Of a stretch of DNA of 64,000 bases, positions 45,691 through 54,747 are shown in pieces. A model generated the notes under the pieces. The model was not told where the DNA came from. It ran no database searches and was given only the letters and a program-made list of their open reading frames with translations. Position 1 is the first letter of the stretch. The number at the start of each line of letters is the position of its first letter. A program made the translations under genes and the position numbers. Source of the DNA: Marinifilum flexuosum (GTDB taxonomy: Bacteria > Bacteroidota > Bacteroidia > Bacteroidales > Marinifilaceae). Location of the stretch: the NCBI RefSeq assembly GCF_003610555.1, contig NZ_RAPQ01000010.1:663117-727116 (forward strand), given 5' to 3'.

Positions 45691-45886
45691 AATAATTCCC
45701 CAATACGATTTCCCAAATTGTTTGTTCAATAAAGCAAGCAATTTCAATACCACAATTAAATACAGCTGATTTTATGATACTTACAGATAAAAGTTTGTTT
45801 TTTATTAAACATTAGTTCATTTCGGCACGATATTCACATATGTAGTATGAATACATTGCGAAACCTAATCTCTAAAATATATTTAT

Positions 45887-46750
45887 ATGAAACGTCTAGT
45901 ATTAGTATTGTTGATTTTACCATTCTTCGTGGCCTGTAACCAAAAAGAATTAAAACAGTTAAGAGAGCAGAATCAGCAACTAACAGCAATGGCAAAACAA
46001 AAAGATTCTACAATTAATGATTTTATTGAGTCTTTAAATACCATTGAAGAGAATCTTGAAATAATTAAAGAAAAAGAAACAATTATATCAGTAAACTCTG
46101 AGAATCCTAATAAATCACAAAAGCAAAAGATTGCTAGCGATCTTACTTCAATCAATAACTTATTGGAGCAAAATAGAGAAAAAATTGCTGATTTAGAGAA
46201 GAAATTAAATAACAGCTGGTATCAAAACTCGAAGCTTCGTAAGCTTACCGATCGTTTAAAAACGAAATTGGAAGCAAAAGAAACTGAGATTATCGCTTTA
46301 AACGATAAAGTTGCTAAACTAAACATCGAGGTTGAAAACTTAAATGGACAAGTAACTGAATTAAACGGTACTGTTTTAGCACTTAATACCGAGAACGAAA
46401 CCAAAAACCAAGAGATTGCAGAAAAAACAGCTGCTCTTAATACAGGTTATTACGTTTATGGTACTAGCAAAGAATTAAAAGAAAAGCAGGTAATTACTAA
46501 AGATGGTGGATTTATCGGAATTGGTAAAACTGCAGTTCTTAACAAAGATTTTAAAGAAAGTGAATTTAAAAAAATTGATATCACGCAAACTACTACAATT
46601 CCTGTAACAGGAAAGAAGATTAGTTTGGTAACAAGTCATCCAACAGGTTCTTATAAGGTTGAGGGAACTGATACGGTTGAAGGAATTACCATACTTGATC
46701 CAGCTGAATTCTGGAAGTCTTCAAAGTATTTAGTAATTGCGGTACGATAA
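45887..46750 (+). CDS. Coiled-coil lipoprotein, unknown function
   Basis: The 287-residue protein has a lipoprotein signal ending at Cys17 (FFVAC). Residues of about 20-190 form a long coiled coil with clear heptads (LKQLREQNQQLTAMAKQKDS, LEKKLNNSWYQNSKLRKLTD, VAKLNIEVENLNGQVTELNG). The C-terminal 95 residues are a compact beta domain (GYYVYGTSKELKEKQVITKD, GSYKVEGTDTVEGITILDP, YLVIAVR). The layout resembles that of the coiled-coil protein at 26014-26889, but anchored by lipid instead of a helix. A terminator follows at 46781. Confidence 0.72.
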   Translation: MKRLVLVLLILPFFVACNQKELKQLREQNQQLTAMAKQKDSTINDFIESLNTIEENLEIIKEKETIISVNSENPNKSQKQKIASDLTSINNLLEQNREKIADLEKKLNNSWYQNSKLRKLTDRLKTKLEAKETEIIALNDKVAKLNIEVENLNGQVTELNGTVLALNTENETKNQEIAEKTAALNTGYYVYGTSKELKEKQVITKDGGFIGIGKTAVLNKDFKESEFKKIDITQTTTIPVTGKKISLVTSHPTGSYKVEGTDTVEGITILDPAEFWKSSKYLVIAVR

Positions 46751-46780
46751 TCAATTCATGGTTGAGTTTTAAGGTTGTCC

Positions 46781-46812
46781 AAGAAAGGCTGTCCAGTAGG
46801 GCGGCCTTTCTT
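46781..46812 (+). terminator. Rho-independent terminator
   Basis: AAGAAAGGC and GGCCTTTCTT pair across a loop that holds a second small stem, 30 nt past the coiled-coil lipoprotein stop. Confidence 0.75.
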
Positions 46813-47026
46813 ATTATTGCCCAATAGTGTTTTAAAGAAAAACTTTATTGAAATTTAAAACTACCTTGGTTTGCCGATAGAGAATTAATAAGACTTTGGG
46901 AGTATACGAAACAAAGGCTCAATTTAATTCCTAATCGGTATTTTAATGAATTGGCAAGTTCATTTTGAATGTTCCTGACTTTTTGTATTTTAGTATTTAG
47001 ATTTTTTCTAAATAAAAATAACAAAT

Positions 47027-47413
47027 ATGAAAGAAGCATATCAAATTAACAAAGTATACTCATTGGTATTGATTTTAGCAGGAGCATTCGGTTTTATTGC
47101 CAGGTACTACGAAATTGGAGATTGGCAATTCACAGCTCTTATTCCACTATTCTTTGGTGTAATCTTATTCTTTTGTACACCCGGAATCAGAAAAGAAAAT
47201 GCAGCCATAGGTCATGTTGCGGCTCTGCTAACAAGTTTATTGGTAATTACAGCAGTTGTAATGCTCTCGAAAGGAATTTTTGGAGATGCAGGTTGGGGAC
47301 GTAAACAATGGATATTCCTTATAGTTATTCTTGGTGGAATATGGAGTTTACGAAGTCAGATTAATTATTTTAGAGCACAACGTAGAAGAAAAGCTGCACA
47401 AGCTAAGTCATAA
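47027..47413 (+). CDS. Four-helix membrane protein, unknown function
   Basis: The 128-residue protein is predicted to have four membrane helices (VYSLVLILAGAFGFIARYY, FTALIPLFFGVILFFC, HVAALLTSLLVITAVVML, WIFLIVILGGIWSLRSQI) and a basic, Ala/Lys-rich C-terminal tail (RAQRRRKAAQAKS). I do not recognise a named family. It is monocistronic, and its stop lies within the A-run of a palindromic terminator shared with lspA. Confidence 0.7.
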   Translation: MKEAYQINKVYSLVLILAGAFGFIARYYEIGDWQFTALIPLFFGVILFFCTPGIRKENAAIGHVAALLTSLLVITAVVMLSKGIFGDAGWGRKQWIFLIVILGGIWSLRSQINYFRAQRRRKAAQAKS

Positions 47414-47438
47414 AAAAAGCCCTTTAAAGGGCTTTTTT
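47413..47438. terminator. Palindromic bidirectional terminator between the membrane protein gene and lspA
   Basis: AAAAAAGCCCTTT and AAAGGGCTTTTTT are exact reverse complements, flanked by A- and T-runs. They can serve both convergent genes. Confidence 0.88.
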
Positions 47439-47456
47439 ATTTATTATATCTTTACG

Positions 47457-48071
47457 TTAGTTATTTTCTTCTTTTACGAAATAGTTTCGTTGAAACAACA
47501 AAATGAATGCAACTCCAATTGTGATGTAAGAGTCCGCAATATTAAATACCGGACGAAAGAAAACAAAATGTTCGCCTTTCCAAATTGGAAACCAATCAGG
47601 GAAATTACCTTCTACCAATGGGAAATATAGCATGTCAACAACTTTCCCATGCAGAAAACTTGAATATCCACCACCTTCAGGCAAAAATTGAGCAACTTGG
47701 TAATAGCTATCATTAAATATCAAACCATAGAAAGCACTATCGATAATATTCCCCATAGCTCCTGCAAAAATCAGAGAAATGGCAATAATCAATCCCATAG
47801 GTGCTTTTTTCTTACAAATATCAAGCAAGTACCAGCCAATTCCACATACAGCTATGATGCGAAACAAACTTAATAGCATTTTTCCCCATTCACCTTCTAA
47901 TTCCATTCCAAAGGCCATTCCATTGTTCTCAATAAAATAGATTTGAAACCAATCACCAAAAATGTGATAAGATTCTCCCAACATCATATTGGTTTTGATC
48001 CAAATTTTCAGTGCCTGATCCAAGATCAGAAGTAATACAATAAATGCTACCGATTTTTTAAATAGCGACAT
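47457..48071 (-). CDS. lspA: Lipoprotein signal peptidase (signal peptidase II)
   Basis: LspA cleaves prolipoprotein signals before the lipidated Cys, and this window encodes many such lipoproteins. The 204-residue protein has four membrane helices. Catalytic aspartates sit in GAMGNIIDSAFYG and FNIADSYI, and the conserved FIENNGMAFGM loop is present. It is slightly longer than E. coli LspA because of an insert between the two catalytic segments, as is usual in the phylum. It stands separate from the DksA-like gene upstream, whose transcript ends at 48141-48178. Confidence 0.94.
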   Translation of the reverse strand: MSLFKKSVAFIVLLLILDQALKIWIKTNMMLGESYHIFGDWFQIYFIENNGMAFGMELEGEWGKMLLSLFRIIAVCGIGWYLLDICKKKAPMGLIIAISLIFAGAMGNIIDSAFYGLIFNDSYYQVAQFLPEGGGYSSFLHGKVVDMLYFPLVEGNFPDWFPIWKGEHFVFFRPVFNIADSYITIGVAFILLFQRNYFVKEENN

Positions 48072-48140
48072 ATCTTAACGTTAAATGTTTTATTCGTTTG
48101 TTTTCAGTTTTTAAAGAAATGAAAACCTTTACTTCTAAAC

Positions 48141-48178
48141 AAAAATGATTGGAAGAATATACTCTTCCAATCATTTTC
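48141..48178 (-). terminator. Rho-independent terminator of the ileS/dksA-like transcript
   Basis: On the minus strand, ATGATTGGAAGA and TCTTCCAATCAT form a 12-bp perfect stem over a 6-nt loop, followed by T5. It is 20 nt past the stop at 48198. Confidence 0.85.
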
Positions 48179-48197
48179 TATATTCAAGTTGAATAGT

Positions 48198-48572
48198 TTA
48201 CTGCTTCTTTTTAGCTTCGATACTTAAAGTTGCATGTGGTACTGCACGTAATCTTTCAGGTGAGATTAACTTTCCTGTTTCACGACAAATACCATACGTT
48301 TTATTCTCGATTCGAATCAAAGCGGCTTCCAGATGAGAAATAAACTTTGCCTGACGCTGTGCCAAACGGCCAGCTTCCTCTTTTGAAAGAACAGATGCAC
48401 CTTCTTCCAACACTTTAAAAGTTGGAGATGTATCTTCAATATCGTTACCAGAACTGTTAGAAATAACAGCCTTTAATGTATCGAAATCCTTCTTTGCTTT
48501 TGCAAGTTTCGAGTTAATTAATTCTTTGAATCCTTGTAACTCCTCGTCTGTATATCGCTTCTTTTCTGTCAT
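48198..48572 (-). CDS. TraR/DksA family protein
   Basis: The 124-residue protein has an N-terminal coiled-coil pair (ELQGFKELINSKLAKAKKDF, KEEAGRLAQRQAKFISHLEAAL) and the DksA C-terminal segment YGICRETGKLISPERLRAVPHA. Only one Cys remains of the four zinc ligands of E. coli DksA, so it should fold without zinc, like DksA2-type proteins. Members bind the RNA polymerase secondary channel and tune transcription during stress. It is 45 bp downstream of ileS on the same strand. Confidence 0.87.
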   Translation of the reverse strand: MTEKKRYTDEELQGFKELINSKLAKAKKDFDTLKAVISNSSGNDIEDTSPTFKVLEEGASVLSKEEAGRLAQRQAKFISHLEAALIRIENKTYGICRETGKLISPERLRAVPHATLSIEAKKKQ

Positions 48573-48617
48573 TGCCTCAATAGTTTTATTCGTTCTCTAA
48601 AGATAACAAAAAATCGA

Positions 48618-51600
48618 TTATTCACTAACTTTTTCAATCTTAATGAAGCTTTCTACACCTTGTTCTATCTCTACTGCCTTAGCTTCGTTTTCTGCTAATT
48701 TTTCCACCAACTCAACACTTACTGCCAAAGTTTGACTTCCAATGTATTCTTTATGAGCAAGTACCGCATCGTTGATAGAATCATGCATCATTATTTCAAG
48801 TTTGATTTTATCAGTAACATCGAAATCGCTATCCTTTCTCAAATTCTGGATTCTGTTGATAAATTCACGTGCAATACCTTCTTGTTTTAACTCTTCGGTA
48901 ATGTTTACGTCCATAGCCACTGTAAGTTTCCCTTCATTAGCAACTAACCATCCTGGAATATCTTCTGAGATGATTTCAACATCCTCTAAAGTAAGATCTA
49001 CATTCTCGTCATTTACATTGATTGCGAAGTTTCCAGCCTTTTCAAATGCCACGATATCTTCCTGAGTCATTTGACCAATAGCTGCCGCAATTTGTTTCAT
49101 GATTTTACCATGCTTAGGACCTAATGTCTTAAAGTTTGGCTTGATTTTCTTCACCAATACACCAGAAGTATCAGTAATGAATTCCATTTCTTTCACATTA
49201 ATTTCTGAAAGAATAATATTCTTCACAGCTTCCAACTGAGGAACCATGCTTTCATCCAAAATAGGAATCATGATCTTCTGTAGTGGCTGACGAACACGGA
49301 TTTTTACCTTACGACGCAATCCTAGTGACATAGAAGAAATTTTCTGTGCCATGTCCATTCTTTCCTCTAGTGCTTTGTCAATTTCTTCTTCATTGTATTT
49401 AGGGAAATCAACCAAGTGAACTGATTCTTCAGTGAAACATCCAGTTACAGAATTCAAATCCTTGAACAATTGATCCATATAGAATGGGGCAATTGGAGAT
49501 GCAAGAACTGAAATGGTTTCCAAACACTTGTAAAGAGTCTGGTAAGCCGAAATCTTATCAGCATCATACTCACCACCCCAATATCTCTTACGACACAATC
49601 GAACGTACCAGTTAGAAAGATTTTCATTTACAAAATTCTGAATTGCTCTACCTGCACGAGTTGGCTCGTAAGCTTCGTAACACTCTTCAACTTCTTTTAT
49701 CAATGAGTTTAGAAGAGAAAGAATCCACCGGTCAATTTCAGGACGCTCTTCCATCTTGATATCAGCATCTGAATAATTAAATCCATCGATGTTAGCGTAA
49801 AGCTGGAAGAATGAGTATGTATTATATAGCGTACCGAAGAACTTACGACGAACTTCTTCAACACCACCTAAATCAAATTTCAAGTTATCCCAAGGCTGAG
49901 CATTGGTAATCATGTACCAACGCAATGGGTCTGAACCGTACTTTTCAATAGTAGTAAATGGATCAACAGCATTTCCAAGACGCTTAGACATCTTGTTTCC
50001 TTTTGCATCCAATACCAAACCATTAGAAATGATATTTTCGAAAGCAACACCATCGAAACACATCGTTGCAATTGCGTGAAGTGTAAAGAACCAACCACGA
50101 GTCTGGTCAACACCTTCGGCAATAAACTGTGCAGGGAATAACTTATCGAAATTCTCCTTGTTTTCGAATGGATAGTGCTGCTGTGCATATGGCATAGCAC
50201 CTGAATCGAACCAAACATCGATCAAGTCTAATTCACGAACCAATTTCTTTCCTGAATCAGATACAAGGAATACTCCATCAACATACGGACGGTGCAAGTC
50301 GAACTTCTCGTAATTCGCTTTGCTGTTATCTCCTTCAACGTAATCAGCAAGGATGTTTTCAGTCATAAAACCTGCTTCGATTGATTTTTCAATCTCAGCT
50401 TTTAACTCAGCTACCGAACCAATACATTTTATTTCTGTACGATCTTCGCTTACCCAAATTGGTAACGGAGTTCCCCAGTAACGTGAACGAGAAAGGTTCC
50501 AGTCCTGTAGGTTTTCCAACCATTTTCCGAAACGACCTTCACCTGTTGATTGAGGTTTCCAGTTAATGGTTTTATTTAGTTCGATCATGCGATCGCGAAC
50601 TTTTGTAGTTTTAATAAACCAAGAATCCAATGGATAGTACAATACTGGCTTATCAGTTCTCCAACAGTGTGGGTAGTTGTGAACGTGCTTTTCCACTTTG
50701 AATGCAAGACTGTCCTTCTTCAATGCAACAGCAATATCAACATCTAAAGTTGCATCCTTTTCGGTTAAAGTAGGATCGTAAGCATTCTTCACAAAACGAC
50801 CTGCGTATTCGCCATAAGCTTCAACATTCACATAGTTCTTCACAAACTCAGGATCCAAATCTTCAATCTTGAAGAATTTACCAGTACGATCAACCATTGG
50901 TTGCATCTTACCTTCCTTATCGCGAAGAATTAATGGAGAAATGTCAGCTGCTTTCGCTACTCTATCATCATCCGCACCAAAAGTAGGAGCAATGTGTACA
51001 ATACCAGTACCATCTTCGGTGGTTACGAAATCACCTAGGATTACACGGAAAGCATCGCCTTCTGGCTTCACCAATGGCATCAATTGCTCATAACGAATTC
51101 CTTCCAAGTCGGTTCCTTTATGCTCCGAAAGAGTTTTATAAGTCAAACGCTTGTCACCAGCTTTGTATTCACCTAACTCTAGTCCTTCATATTTCTTATC
51201 GAAGAAATTGTAGAACAAGTCTTTTGCAAGAATCACCACACATGGTATTCCTGTATATGGATTGAAAGTGCGAACTCTTACATAGTCAACCTTAGGACCA
51301 ACAGCCAAAGCAGTATTCGATGGAAGTGTCCATGGAGTAGTTGTCCATGCAATAAAGTATGCATCGCAATCAATACCTTCGTATAAAAATTCACTCTTCT
51401 CATCACGAGCTACTTTAAACATACCCACTGCAGTGGTATCCTTAACATCGCGGTAGCAACCTGGTTGGTTCAACTCGTGAGTTGATAAACCAGTACCTGC
51501 AGCAGGAGAGAATGGCTGGATAGTATATCCTTTGTAAAGTAAATCCTTCTCGAACATTTGCTTTAACAACCACCAAAGCGTTTCGATATAACGGTTATCG

Positions 51601-52058
51601 TAAGTGATATATGGATCTTCCATATTCACCCAGTAACCCATTTTAGAAGTCAAATCCTCCCACTCACGAGTGTACTTCATTACATTGGTTCTACAAGCTT
51701 CATTGTATTCATCAACCGAAATCTTGGTACCAATATCTTCTTTTGTAATTCCCAGTTCTTTTTCTACACCAAGTTCAACAGGCAGACCGTGTGTGTCCCA
51801 ACCTGCTTTACGATTCACCTGAAAGCCCTTAAGAGTTTTGTAACGACATACAATATCCTTAAGTGCACGAGCCATTACGTGGTGAATACCTGGCATTCCG
51901 TTTGCCGAAGGAGGTCCTTCGTAGAAAACAAACGATGGATGACCTTCACGGGTCTCCAAACTCTTCTCAAAAGTCTTGTTTTCTTCCCAATCTTTTAAGA
52001 TATCCTTATTAATCTGCGATAGATTAAAATTCTTGTATTCTGGAAATTTCGTGCTCAT
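48618..52058 (-). CDS. ileS: Isoleucyl-tRNA synthetase
   Basis: IleS charges tRNA-Ile. The 1146 residues include the HIGH-type motif in GPPSANGMPGIHH, the CP1 editing domain (AWTTTPWTLPSNTALAVGP and GTGIVHIAPTFGADD), the KMSKR loop in AKGNKMSKRLGNAVD, and a long C-terminal anticodon-binding region with DALIA-like helices. The length above 1100 and the absence of a C-terminal zinc finger fit the long (eukaryote-like) IleS class common in Bacteroidota. A -7 box TATATTTG lies upstream. Confidence 0.96.
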   Translation of the reverse strand: MSTKFPEYKNFNLSQINKDILKDWEENKTFEKSLETREGHPSFVFYEGPPSANGMPGIHHVMARALKDIVCRYKTLKGFQVNRKAGWDTHGLPVELGVEKELGITKEDIGTKISVDEYNEACRTNVMKYTREWEDLTSKMGYWVNMEDPYITYDNRYIETLWWLLKQMFEKDLLYKGYTIQPFSPAAGTGLSTHELNQPGCYRDVKDTTAVGMFKVARDEKSEFLYEGIDCDAYFIAWTTTPWTLPSNTALAVGPKVDYVRVRTFNPYTGIPCVVILAKDLFYNFFDKKYEGLELGEYKAGDKRLTYKTLSEHKGTDLEGIRYEQLMPLVKPEGDAFRVILGDFVTTEDGTGIVHIAPTFGADDDRVAKAADISPLILRDKEGKMQPMVDRTGKFFKIEDLDPEFVKNYVNVEAYGEYAGRFVKNAYDPTLTEKDATLDVDIAVALKKDSLAFKVEKHVHNYPHCWRTDKPVLYYPLDSWFIKTTKVRDRMIELNKTINWKPQSTGEGRFGKWLENLQDWNLSRSRYWGTPLPIWVSEDRTEIKCIGSVAELKAEIEKSIEAGFMTENILADYVEGDNSKANYEKFDLHRPYVDGVFLVSDSGKKLVRELDLIDVWFDSGAMPYAQQHYPFENKENFDKLFPAQFIAEGVDQTRGWFFTLHAIATMCFDGVAFENIISNGLVLDAKGNKMSKRLGNAVDPFTTIEKYGSDPLRWYMITNAQPWDNLKFDLGGVEEVRRKFFGTLYNTYSFFQLYANIDGFNYSDADIKMEERPEIDRWILSLLNSLIKEVEECYEAYEPTRAGRAIQNFVNENLSNWYVRLCRKRYWGGEYDADKISAYQTLYKCLETISVLASPIAPFYMDQLFKDLNSVTGCFTEESVHLVDFPKYNEEEIDKALEERMDMAQKISSMSLGLRRKVKIRVRQPLQKIMIPILDESMVPQLEAVKNIILSEINVKEMEFITDTSGVLVKKIKPNFKTLGPKHGKIMKQIAAAIGQMTQEDIVAFEKAGNFAINVNDENVDLTLEDVEIISEDIPGWLVANEGKLTVAMDVNITEELKQEGIAREFINRIQNLRKDSDFDVTDKIKLEIMMHDSINDAVLAHKEYIGSQTLAVSVELVEKLAENEAKAVEIEQGVESFIKIEKVSE

Positions 52059-52095
52059 TTATATTAATTTAATCTAGTATTTTCTAAAAAGTTTA

Positions 52096-52103
52096 CAAAT
52101 ATA
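52096..52103 (-). promoter_or_regulatory. -7 box TATATTTG upstream of ileS
   Basis: On the minus strand, TATATTTG is a perfect TAnnTTTG match 38 nt before the ileS start codon. No TTG at the -33 distance was found. Confidence 0.45.
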
Positions 52104-52264
52104 GAAAAAATACAAAAGCGAATGAGCATATTTCCACTATAATCAGAGAGCTAACAGTTTTTTAATCAGCATCTCACTGTTTGATTTTTTAGAAAATGAT
52201 CTGAGTGCTTATAAATCGAAATAATAACTCAATTATTACTTTAGATTTTAAAGTCTAAATATGA

Positions 52265-52299
52265 AAATACCTCCAAACAATCATTGTCTGAAGGTATCC
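52265..52299 (-). terminator. Rho-independent terminator of the 66-residue membrane protein gene
   Basis: On the minus strand, ATACCTTCAGACAAT and ATTGTTTGGAGGTAT pair along 15 positions with a few mismatches, followed by a short T-run. Its position 33 nt past the stop at 52332 supports that small gene being real. Confidence 0.65.
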
Positions 52300-52331
52300 A
52301 AGTAAATTAATATTTTAATAGAATCTCATCT

Positions 52332-52532
52332 TTAATCTTGCTTCTTCTTTTTTACTTTTAACCAGCCAAAAATATCCATAAGAAACAATATGACTGTAAT
52401 TACAATAGTACGAGTCACATTATCCCATATATCAAACTCGTCTTTAATAAGATAGTTTAATATCGAAATGGTGATGAAAATTACAATTAAATTCACACCT
52501 ATAAAAATTAAGTGTTTGTATGGCTTTTCCAT
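52332..52532 (-). CDS. Small two-helix membrane protein
   Basis: The 66-residue protein has two membrane helices (HLIFIGVNLIVIFITISIL and IVITVILFLMDIFGW) and a strongly basic C-terminus (KVKKKKQD). Composition and topology look like a genuine small membrane protein, and a terminator follows on the same strand. No family is recognised. It lies alone between ileS and the OsmC-like gene. Confidence 0.55.
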   Translation of the reverse strand: MEKPYKHLIFIGVNLIVIFITISILNYLIKDEFDIWDNVTRTIVITVILFLMDIFGWLKVKKKKQD

Positions 52533-52690
52533 TTTATAAAAAATTTAAATTTATATTAAGTCATACAATTATTAATTGAAAGTGGGTGGGTGCAATTTGA
52601 AAAATAGCCATAAACAGTGTCTTCCCAATTGAGTGCATATAATTCGAAATTAATAGATATATTTAGCTTTAAATTTTAAATCAAAATACC

Positions 52691-53101
52691 ATGACTACTA
52701 TAAAATCCAAATATTTGGGTGATTTAAGAACCGAATGTGTTCACTTACAATCAGGAAATAAAATTTTTACCGATGCACCAACCGATAATCAAGGTAAAGG
52801 AGAAGCTTTTTCACCAACCGATTTATTGGCAACTTCATTAGGCTCATGTATCATGACCATTATGGGCATTGTAGCTCGCGATAATGATATCGATATTGTA
52901 GGTACAGAATTGGACATTACCAAAATCATGGCAAGTGATCCAAGAAGAGTAGCTGAGGTGATTGTAGAATTCAATTTCCCAGATAAAGAATATACCGATG
53001 AAGAGAAAAAAACTATTGAATCGGTAGCCGGCACTAGTCCTGTACCTTTAAGTGTGCATGACAATATGAAACAGACAATTAAAATGAATTGGGCAAGATA
53101 A
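52691..53101 (+). CDS. OsmC-like (OsmC/Ohr superfamily) protein
   Basis: The 136-residue protein has the OsmC layout: FSPTDLLATSLGSCIMTIM with Cys53 on the central helix, DNDIDIVGTELDITKIMA, VAEVIVEFNFPDKEY, and a final helix. In peroxide-reducing OsmC/Ohr a second Cys follows the long strand region ('CPV'); here the corresponding segment reads SPVPLSVH, so only one catalytic Cys remains. It may therefore not be a thiol peroxidase of the usual two-Cys type. It is monocistronic. Confidence 0.86.
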   Translation: MTTIKSKYLGDLRTECVHLQSGNKIFTDAPTDNQGKGEAFSPTDLLATSLGSCIMTIMGIVARDNDIDIVGTELDITKIMASDPRRVAEVIVEFNFPDKEYTDEEKKTIESVAGTSPVPLSVHDNMKQTIKMNWAR

Positions 53102-53130
53102 GAGTTTAGTAAACTAAACAAAGAAAAAAT

Positions 53131-53197
53131 AAAACGCGAAGACACTAAGGCCCTAAGAAATATTTCCTTACTAGCGTCTTAGCGACTTTGCGTTTCA
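53131..53197. repeat. Dispersed hairpin repeat (ACTTTGCGT type), copy 1
   Basis: AAACGCGAAG and CTTTGCGTTT, with inner CTAAGG/CTTAGC-like arms, form an imperfect hairpin between the OsmC-like gene and the epimerase gene. It resembles the repeats at 54252 and 58612. Confidence 0.55.
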
Positions 53198-53225
53198 ACT
53201 CTCATTAACACATTCACAAAACACA

Positions 53226-54248
53226 ATGATTCTAGTAACAGGCGGCACAGGATTAGTTGGCTCACATTTATTGTACGATTTACTGAAAAATGACAATAAA
53301 GTTCGTGCTTTAAAACGATCGAGCAGCAATATCGATTTGGTTCGTAAAACCTTTTCGTTTTACTCAAAAGATGCTAATCAACTTTTCGAATCAATTGAAT
53401 GGTTTGATGGAGATATGTTGGATCCTGATTCTTTGGAAGAGGCCTTGGAAGGTATAAAAGATGTTTACCACTGTGCAGCTTTGGTTTCTTTCAAAAAAGA
53501 AGACAAAAAGAACCTTCTCGACATTAATGTAGAAGGAACCCGCAACCTGATAAATACTTGTATCGACAAGAAGATCCGTAAGTTTTGTATGGTAAGTTCC
53601 ATTGCTGCATTGGGAACTCCCGAAGAAGGCGAAGATACTGTAAACGAATCTACTCCGTGGAGTCCTGAAGATAAAAGGTCGGGCTATTCGCTTAGTAAAT
53701 TTCAATCGGAATTAGAAGTTTGGAGAGGAATTGAGGAAGGGCTGAATGCCGTAATAGTAAATCCATCTATCATTTTGGGTCCGGGACAATGGGACAAAGG
53801 CAGCTCGCTATTGTTTAGTACGGTTGCCAATGGTTTAAAGTATTTCACCAGGGGAATAACTGGCTATGTTGATGTTAGAGATGTGAGCAAAGCCATGCTT
53901 CAGTTGATGGAAAGTGATATTGTAAACGAACGCTTTGTTTTAAACGGCGACGACTGTACTTATGAATTCATATTTAAGGCCATCGCAAAACATATTGGGC
54001 TAGAAGGGCCTACAAAATATGCTTCGCCAAAAATGACCGAAATAGGATGGCGTTTGGCGTCTTTGCAAAAGGTATTTTTGTTTAAACAGCCAAGTTTCAC
54101 CAAAGAAACTGCGCGAGCTTCGCACAACATCAGGAAGTATTCGAATCAAAAAATTAAAAATGCTCTAAACTTTGAGTTTATTGATATTGAAAAAAGTATA
54201 AAAGATACGGTGCAGCATTATCCATTGCAGGCTAAAGTGAAGAGTTAA
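53226..54248 (+). CDS. NAD(P)-dependent epimerase/dehydratase (extended SDR)
   Basis: The 340-residue extended short-chain dehydrogenase starts with the NAD-binding loop VTGGTGLVG (4-12), carries DVYHCAALVSF, EGTRNLINTC and MVSSIAALG, and has the catalytic Tyr154-x3-Lys158 in GYSLSKFQSE. The NPSIILGPGQWDKGSS segment and the late YVDVRDVSKAM helix resemble dihydroflavonol-reductase-like or 3-beta-HSD-like members. The substrate cannot be told; sugar-nucleotide specificity is not indicated by neighbours. It is flanked by two dispersed repeats. Confidence 0.85.
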   Translation: MILVTGGTGLVGSHLLYDLLKNDNKVRALKRSSSNIDLVRKTFSFYSKDANQLFESIEWFDGDMLDPDSLEEALEGIKDVYHCAALVSFKKEDKKNLLDINVEGTRNLINTCIDKKIRKFCMVSSIAALGTPEEGEDTVNESTPWSPEDKRSGYSLSKFQSELEVWRGIEEGLNAVIVNPSIILGPGQWDKGSSLLFSTVANGLKYFTRGITGYVDVRDVSKAMLQLMESDIVNERFVLNGDDCTYEFIFKAIAKHIGLEGPTKYASPKMTEIGWRLASLQKVFLFKQPSFTKETARASHNIRKYSNQKIKNALNFEFIDIEKSIKDTVQHYPLQAKVKS

Positions 54249-54251
54249 TGA

Positions 54252-54328
54252 GATTAACCACGAAGTACACTAAGGTTTTTCTCAAAGATCGCAAAGTTTG
54301 AAAATAATTCTTTGCGTTCTTTGCGTAG
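54252..54328. repeat. Dispersed repeat (TTAACCACGAA type), copy 2
   Basis: It starts TTAACCACGAAGTACACTAA directly after the epimerase stop and ends with CTTTGCGTTCTTTGCGTAGAA. Its opening matches the copy at 58612; its end is related to the copy at 53131 but less well paired. Confidence 0.5.
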
Positions 54329-54331
54329 AAA

Positions 54332-54643
54332 TCACTTTCCCCCCAACATTCTAATTACACTCTTTAAAGTCTCATTCTCGGCTTTTAATGCCTCTTTTTC
54401 TTCATCTTTAAAGGCATCCGAATCATTATCCATATTCATCTGATCGGCCAATATTTGAAAGAAGTTTGTATTCAAAATCCTACAAATCTGGCGCAGTCGA
54501 TCCACCTGTATGGTATTTCTGCTCAATAAATAATAGGTTGTTGATACACTTAAACCAAGTCTACGAGCCAAATCGGGTGGTCGCATCCCATGTCTCTTCA
54601 TTTCTTTTAAGATTAGCTCGTTTATAGGATACTTTTTACTCAT
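54332..54643 (-). CDS. XRE-family helix-turn-helix regulator
   Basis: The 103-residue protein has an XRE HTH (about 6-62; RPPDLARRLGLSVSTTYYLLS forms the first helices, with VDRLRQICRILNTNFFQIL after it) and a C-terminal coiled coil (EEKEALKAENETLKSVIRML) likely used for dimerisation. It may repress its own gene: two 16-bp direct repeats begin at the start codon (54643) and 21 bp upstream. Target genes are unknown. Confidence 0.85.
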   Translation of the reverse strand: MSKKYPINELILKEMKRHGMRPPDLARRLGLSVSTTYYLLSRNTIQVDRLRQICRILNTNFFQILADQMNMDNDSDAFKDEEKEALKAENETLKSVIRMLGGK

Positions 54644-54747
54644 TTTAGGCTTGATTTTAATGGTTTTAGGTATGATTTTCTTCTAAATTTACGATACTTT
54701 ATACTAATTTTTAGTAGATTTTAATGATTATTTGTTGATTTTTAATG
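54643..54747. promoter_or_regulatory. Direct-repeat operator candidates upstream of the XRE gene
   Basis: TTTTAGGCTTGATTTT (54643-54658) and TTTTAGGTATGATTTT (54664-54679) are 21 bp apart. GATTTTAATG recurs at 54653 and 54717, and once more as GATTTTTAATG at 54737. The rest of the 311-bp gap to 54954 is AT-rich without a gene, apart from a terminator at 54904. Confidence 0.45.

Noticed and set aside
41590..45886. Sigma-54 promoter near the NtrC-type regulator and kinase
   Set aside because: No TGGCAC-N5-TTGC match was seen in the upstream regions examined.
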